This document shows positions 1 through 4,500 of a stretch of DNA of 6,727 nucleotides, one piece after another (position 1 is the first letter of the stretch; every line of letters begins with the position of its first letter). The DNA is from Oligoflexia bacterium (lineage in GTDB: Bacteria; Bdellovibrionota; UBA1018): positions 1-6,727 of the forward strand of contig JANXTV010000252.1 of the NCBI GenBank assembly GCA_025352185.1, written 5' to 3'. A program made the translations under genes and the position numbers. A model generated the notes under the pieces. That model had not been told where the DNA came from. It was given only the letters and a program-made list of their open reading frames with translations, and searched no databases.

Positions 1-331
1 TTTCCGCACCTTCGACGCTGAGGCGAGTCCACGGAAGCGCGAGGAGGCGTTCCTCTTCAATCGGCTCTTCGGTTTCTTCGCAGACGCCGTAGGTATCGTT
101 TTCGATTCGTCCCATGGCCGCGTCGATTTCGCGGATTTGGCGGAGCGAAGATTCTCGCATCGCGAGTGCGGCAGCCTTTTGCTGGAAATCAGCGGCTTGA
201 TCCGCTTCATCTCCCCCGGTCATGACTTCGATGTCACTCCGAGAAGCCTGCAGTCCGTTCATGAGATCTTGCTTGGTCTTCAGAAGGCGCTTTCTACATT
301 CCGTAAGAAGCGCGGCGCGTGTACGTGCCAT
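1..331 (-). CDS. DksA/TraR-family RNA-polymerase-binding regulator, 3' end outside window
   Basis: The first 110 residues are visible and the C-terminus lies beyond the left edge. Proteins of this family bind in the secondary channel of RNA polymerase and alter promoter-complex stability, usually in the stringent response. Residues 6-36 and 45-78 read as two helices of a coiled-coil hairpin. At its tip is D41-E-A-D44-Q-A46, which matches the DxxDxA tip motif of E. coli DksA. The TYGVCEET segment (80-87) sits where the zinc finger begins. C84 is kept, but the second CxxC cysteine is Thr87, so a classical four-cysteine site is not formed. The following EPI...ERLLALPWTRLSVEGAE wording is typical of this degenerate subclass. 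ATG at 331 is chosen because an AAGGAAGGGA ribosome binding site precedes it. An in-frame ATG at 418 would add 29 residues. It is divergent from the secreted-protein gene. Family assignment is firm; the exact role and organism are not. Confidence 0.88.
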   Translation of the reverse strand, partial: MARTRAALLTECRKRLLKTKQDLMNGLQASRSDIEVMTGGDEADQAADFQQKAAALAMRESSLRQIREIDAAMGRIENDTYGVCEETEEPIEEERLLALPWTRLSVEGAE

Positions 332-340
332 TAGCGATAC

Positions 341-350
341 TCCCTTCCTT
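341..350 (-). promoter_or_regulatory. Ribosome binding site of the DksA/TraR-like gene
   Basis: On the minus strand the sequence AAGGAAGGGA lies nine bases upstream of the ATG at 331. It is a strong purine-rich Shine-Dalgarno match. It decides the start, because the alternative in-frame ATG at 418 is preceded by GCGGTCC, which has no such motif. Confidence 0.7.
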
Positions 351-377
351 GAGAGGTCTTGGTCAAAAATCCGGGAC

Positions 378-392
378 TTCCAATCCTTGGAA
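378..392. repeat. Short perfect inverted repeat TTCCAA-TCC-TTGGAA
   Basis: Two perfect 6-base arms are separated by three bases, inside the divergent intergenic region about 50 bases upstream of the DksA-like start. It is directly followed by two smaller palindromes, ACCC-T-GGGT (393-401) and GGTACC (399-404). It could be an operator or a leader hairpin for the minus-strand gene. If the alternative start at 418 were used, it would lie inside coding sequence. Its role is inferred only from position and symmetry. Confidence 0.35.
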
Positions 393-500
393 ACCCTGGG
401 TACCTGAAATTCTGCCATGGACCGCGAGGCGAACGCAAATGGTGGTCCTGGATAACTCGGAGGCCTTCCAGAACGATTCGTCAGTCGCTTGGCGTTCTTA

Positions 501-524
501 AAACCCTCGTTATTTCATGGGTTT
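501..524. repeat. Inverted repeat AAACCC-N12-GGGTTT between divergent genes
   Basis: Perfect 6-base arms at 501-506 and 519-524 flank a 12-base AT-rich spacer. The centre-to-centre distance of 18 bases places the arms about two helical turns apart, as expected for a dimeric regulator. It lies about 30 bases upstream of the TTGACA box. There is no T-run on either side that would make it an intrinsic terminator. An operator is possible but unproven, and a 6-base match can also arise by chance. Confidence 0.35.
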
Positions 525-555
525 AAAATAGGCTTAGAAAATACTCGAAAAGAAA
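525..555 (+). promoter_or_regulatory. A-tract-rich upstream element of the plus-strand promoter
   Basis: Runs of four A at 525-528, 538-541 and 548-551, plus three A at 553-555, sit immediately before the -35 box. The spacing of 13 and 10 bases is roughly helical. The composition and position fit an UP element that contacts the RNA polymerase alpha subunit and/or intrinsically curved DNA. This is inferred from base pattern only. Confidence 0.4.
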
Positions 556-584
556 TTGACACAGCGCGCATACCCTCATATTAC
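556..584 (+). promoter_or_regulatory. Sigma70-type promoter for the secreted-protein gene
   Basis: A perfect -35 hexamer TTGACA (556-561) is followed after 17 bases by TATTAC (579-584), which matches four of six -10 consensus positions. The spacing is optimal. Transcription would start near 590-592 and leave an untranslated leader of about 50 bases before the ATG at 640. The TTG of this box could be taken for a start codon in frame with the downstream gene. The promoter reading explains the sequence better. Confidence 0.7.
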
Positions 585-627
585 TCACTGCGTTAAGTCG
601 GCTTCGTGGGGAAGTCGTTATTGTCCT

Positions 628-634
628 GAAGGGG
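628..634 (+). promoter_or_regulatory. Ribosome binding site GAAGGGG of the secreted-protein gene
   Basis: GAAGGGG ends five bases before the ATG at 640. Together with the signal peptide that begins exactly at this ATG, it fixes the translation start and argues against the in-frame TTG at 556. Confidence 0.7.
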
Positions 635-639
635 TCATT

Positions 640-1506
640 ATGAAATCGAGAGTCTACCAGCGGACCACTTTTCTGCTGCTCAGTTTCGCTCCCGTTCTCG
701 CGAACGCGGATACCGGGGGGTATCCGTCGAACGCATTTGGTTCAGCACCACCGAGCCTGGATCTTCCGGCTGACCGCAGCCTGACCTACCGTGAGTCGAA
801 CGTGGACCGGAAAAAAGAGCTACTCGATTTCCAAAAACAGGAAGCGCTCCGGATGAGCGACGAAAATCCATTTCCCTCGATGATCATCCCCGCAATCGAG
901 CCCATCGGTGGGAAACACCGAAGCGGAGTCCTCTTCGGTCCCGCGTTTAGGCTTCATTTTTACGGTTCGGGATACGATTACTACCGGTACGTCACCTTCT
1001 ACGATGTGGGCGAAACGAAGGAACGGATTTACGAACTACCGGTCCAGCGGGAAAACTGCCTTAAGGCCTCGGAAATTGGTTTTGCCAGTTTTGATTACAC
1101 CTACTCCCGCGCCGTCACCGTAAATGCGAGCGTCAGTTATACCAGCCTCGGCGTACAACTCGGGGCCGGGATCGCGGATACCAAGAGTCACATTTACCAC
1201 GCGGGCGCCACCGTCCAGCCGATCGGCGGAGTGGTCGCCGATCACATTCCCTATTTCTATAAAGAAAACTGGGACGGAAAGACCTACATCCAACTCGTGA
1301 ACTCTCGGACGCAGAAGACCGCGTTTATCACGAAGACGCAAAAGGCGGCTCCGTGGTGGGTTCACCTGTTCCCGCTAATCACGCTAACCCGGGGTCCGAC
1401 CGGAACGGCCGCCTACCCGATGGACTTTTCCGTAAAGAATAAAGAATGGACGTTCTCGGTCGAACCCCGGACGGTACGAAGTTGCGATAAGGGCTTCAAA
1501 GACTAA
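640..1506 (+). CDS. Secreted beta-rich protein of unknown function (288 aa)
   Basis: I do not recognise the family. Residues 1-23 form a Sec signal peptide: basic start MKSR, hydrophobic core FLLLSFAPVL, and an ANA motif for signal peptidase I before D24. The protein should therefore be periplasmic, outer-membrane or extracellular; there is no lipobox. A charged stretch (about 50-75) is followed by a mature part rich in Tyr, Phe, Gly, Thr and Val that looks like beta strands. Residues 158-179 carry no charge, and hydrophobic and small polar residues alternate strictly with a turn near T168-S169, like a membrane-inserting beta-hairpin. R157 and D180 flank it. Only two cysteines remain in the mature chain (C140, C282) and could form a disulfide. 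It has its own promoter and ribosome binding site. Its stop overlaps the stop of the opposite giant gene. Possible identities are a pore-forming-type or outer-membrane beta protein, but no family motif confirms either. Confidence 0.85.
   Translation: MKSRVYQRTTFLLLSFAPVLANADTGGYPSNAFGSAPPSLDLPADRSLTYRESNVDRKKELLDFQKQEALRMSDENPFPSMIIPAIEPIGGKHRSGVLFGPAFRLHFYGSGYDYYRYVTFYDVGETKERIYELPVQRENCLKASEIGFASFDYTYSRAVTVNASVSYTSLGVQLGAGIADTKSHIYHAGATVQPIGGVVADHIPYFYKENWDGKTYIQLVNSRTQKTAFITKTQKAAPWWVHLFPLITLTRGPTGTAAYPMDFSVKNKEWTFSVEPRTVRSCDKGFKD
1503..1506. other. Tail-to-tail overlap of two stop codons (CTAA)
   Basis: TAA of the plus-strand gene occupies 1504-1506, and TAG of the minus-strand gene is the complement of 1503-1505. 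The two coding regions therefore share four bases. No space is left for a terminator between them, and neither flank shows a GC-rich stem followed by a T-run in the correct orientation. Confidence 0.9.
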
Positions 1507-4500
1507 AAATCGTCGGGATTCAGTGGAACGCCGTAGCTGGGTGCGCCCTCGGGAGGAACTTCCTCCGGCGAAACCTCTTCCGAAGTCGGCTTGCGCTTCT
1601 TCGGAGCGCTTATTTTCGCGGCCTTGGGCGGCGCCGACTGCTGGGCCTTCTCGTCCGCCCGCTTTACGGCCCGCTCGACCTTCTTAAGCGCCTTCGTTTC
1701 CTCGGCCTGGATTTGCTGCTGCACGGAGTACCGGACATAGCTCTCGAGCCGCATTCGCTCTTCCGGAGTCGCCTTCGGCCGCTTCGCTTGCTTCCTCTGG
1801 AAAGCATCTTCCGAAACCGTGTGCCTTACGGCGTAATCGACGCGTGTTTTATTCGCGATTGCTTTACGCTCCGCCTCGGTCGCCGGCGGTAATTTCCGCG
1901 CATCCCGGTAAACCTTATCGGCCCGGAGCGCTTTATCGATTTCTTCTTCCGTTCGCTTCTTCGCTTCGATTTCCCCAAGCTCCCCGATGCTCTTCGGAGC
2001 TTTTTTCGAACGAATCCGAATCGTATTCACGACGTATTCTTCGGGATTCTCCTCGAAATCTTTCACATAGAGCTTATCGAACTCCCCAGTCTTCGGGTCG
2101 ATAAAGAGTCCGACGGAACCTTCGTGATAGAGGCGGGCAATCGCTTTCGCGCGCACGTTCGCTACTTTTTCCCAGTCCTCGGAGAGGTACTTATAGTCCT
2201 TAATCGCTTCGCGAATCTTCTTCCGCGCCGCCTTATTAAACGCGCCCCGGAACGCGGGACTTTTTTCGAAGAAAAAGAATTTTTTATCAAAATAAACTTG
2301 GTGGAGCGCGATATCGGAATCACTTAAGCTTTGGAGAAATGGTAAGGTTCCAGGTTTTCCCGGCAGTTGCGGAATCTTTTCGAGATTTTCTAGGTACTTA
2401 TCGAGGACCGCGATATCCGCGGCCGCCGTCTCCGCCTTCGCGCGTTTTGCCGCCGCCGACGCTTCGAGACGGCGCTGACTCCAGCTCGATTTTCCGAGCT
2501 CATCGTTCTTTACTTGGGCGATGAGTTCCGCTTCCTTTTCCTGGCGGTAGACGAGAGTAAAGGCCTGGTCTTCGCCATCGGCTTTCGCCTTCGCGATGAC
2601 TTCCTCGGCGAGACGACGCCCTTCGTTCTCAACCTCAAAAAGATCGGTCAGCGGTTTCTCGGCGAGTTGCTTCGCGAGCGCCCGACCCGTTTGTTCGTCT
2701 GCCGCATCGAAGAGACGCATGAGTTCCTCGACTCGCTCTTTACGCAGGAGCGTATAAAATTCCTTGAGTTTAACTGGATCCGATAGCCATCCATTCGCCA
2801 AGCGCGTGATCAGCGCCTCTCGGAGCGCCACTCGCGTTTCGGTCGTACCCTTCACGACGACGACCCTACCGAGTTTCGCGATCGCTACTCGGCCGGTCGC
2901 TTTCCACCAGTCTTCGAGGCCCGCGACAAATCCGCGTTTTTCCTTCATGGCCGTCCGCACCGAGTCGCTGAGCGATTTCGATACTACCGCATCGAGGACC
3001 GTTTTATCCGCGGTCCGCGCGAACGTGCGCATGACTGCCTTCCGAGCCGTAACGCCGAAGGTCCGCAGGATGCCGGGATAAGAAAAGATTCCGAATTGCG
3101 CGATTTCTCCGACCCCGGCCATGATCGCGCCGATCCGCCCGCCGTTCAGTTCTTCGATCTGCTGGTGCATCCGCTCCCGGTCGACCATCGAGACGCCGGC
3201 GAGCCGACCTTCTTTCATATTCTGAATTCGGGAGTTCGCGAGCTGAGAGGTGAAACCCATCTGAGGAGGGAGTTTATAGAAATAGGTGTAACCCATCAGC
3301 GCGGACTGGGTATAAAAGATGAACGAGATTGCGCCGAAGTTACCCACCCCTTGGAGACAGATAAAGTTCCCGACCCACATCCCGATTTTCCGAAATGCGA
3401 TTTCGACGGTTAACGTCGTCGCGGTGGCGGCGACGCTAGAAAGACCCGTCATGGCCGCGAGTTCGACGGCGACGGCCGGCGTTCCGGCCCCGAGCGTAAA
3501 CGCGATCTGCGCGATTCCGAGCACGATCATCGCAACCATGAGGAAAGTCTGGTGCGGATCAATATAGTCTTCGAGAATCTGCTCGCCCCAGGACCGGGAA
3601 CTCTTCCGAATCTCCTCGTCCCAAGCTTTATACTTCTCATCGGTCGCGTACATTCCGCGAATTCCGGACAGCGACTTATACATCGTCGTGAAATCATCGT
3701 TATGATGGTAATTCTTTAAATCGGCGCGGCAAAAGAGCTCGATCTTCCCCACGTCATTTTTCGCGGCCGCCGCAAGCGTCCGCTTAAAGAGAACTTGGTA
3801 GCCACTCCCGTCGCCCCACTGGTTCTTTAAGCTAAATGCTCCGGCTAATTTTTCGAGAAGGATAGGGACATCTTTTTCGGTTTTTTTCCAGTTGCCGGTC
3901 GCCTGGAGCTGGAGAATCGGCCCACGCGCGATCGATTCCTGAACGAGGACCTTCCCCATCGCGAGCTGATCGGAAACGGTACCCACCATTCGCTCGAGGA
4001 GGCGGACCTTTGGTTGCTTCTCCTTTAGGATGTGTTCGGTCCCCACCCAATCGACGATCCAGTTCGGAATGTAGTGATTCCCCTGACGACGAAATCCCCA
4101 GTTTGCTTCTTCACCGACCACACCGGCCGTCGCCTCTTCCGCGATGCCGAGAATAGCCAGCGCTTCGCGGTAAAGGGCGCGCGCTTCCTTTCGCTCGGCT
4201 TCGCTCGCTAAATAAAGTTCTCCGCCCGTGACATCGAGTGATTTATCTCGGCCCGGACGGAAGTAACCCTTCGTAATCTTATCGGCCGCCTTCTGCTTCT
4301 CGGCCGCCTCGTAATCTTTTTTCGCTTTCGCGTCGGCCACGGCCTGATCCGTTCGTTTCTTTACTTCTTCGGGCGAAGCGTCGAATCGACGTTTTTCTTC
4401 CTCTTGAAGCCGGAGAATATTAGGATTCACGTTACGAATCGAAAGATTATCCTGGACCGCGCGGGGCATGTTCTTTTGAAAATCAGCCGAAAATTTTTCC

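Noticed and set aside
361..366. Minus-strand TTGACC as a -35 box for the DksA-like gene
   Set aside because: At 17 bases spacing the -10 position reads GGAGTA, which overlaps the ribosome binding site region and does not resemble a -10 box.
137..501. Short plus-strand frames over the left edge and intergenic region
   Set aside because: They overlap the minus-strand DksA-like gene or the non-coding interval, and their sequences look like out-of-frame translation.
595..617. Direct repeat AAGTCG ... AAGTCG in the leader of the secreted-protein gene
   Set aside because: Six-base repeats 17 bases apart occur easily by chance, and no associated structure is visible.
1036..1365. A 109-codon minus-strand frame inside the secreted-protein gene
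   Set aside because: It is antisense to a gene with a clear promoter, ribosome binding site and signal peptide, and its product is Arg/Gly/Asp-rich shadow sequence.
1433..1446. Tandem TAAAGAA-TAAAGAA
   Set aside because: Two copies of a 7-base unit are explained by the codons for VKNKE and are too short to suggest a repeat element.
1551..1568. Possible Rho-independent terminator for the plus-strand gene
   Set aside because: The inverted repeat is perfect, but the RNA stem would be only about five pairs and no U-run follows on the plus strand.
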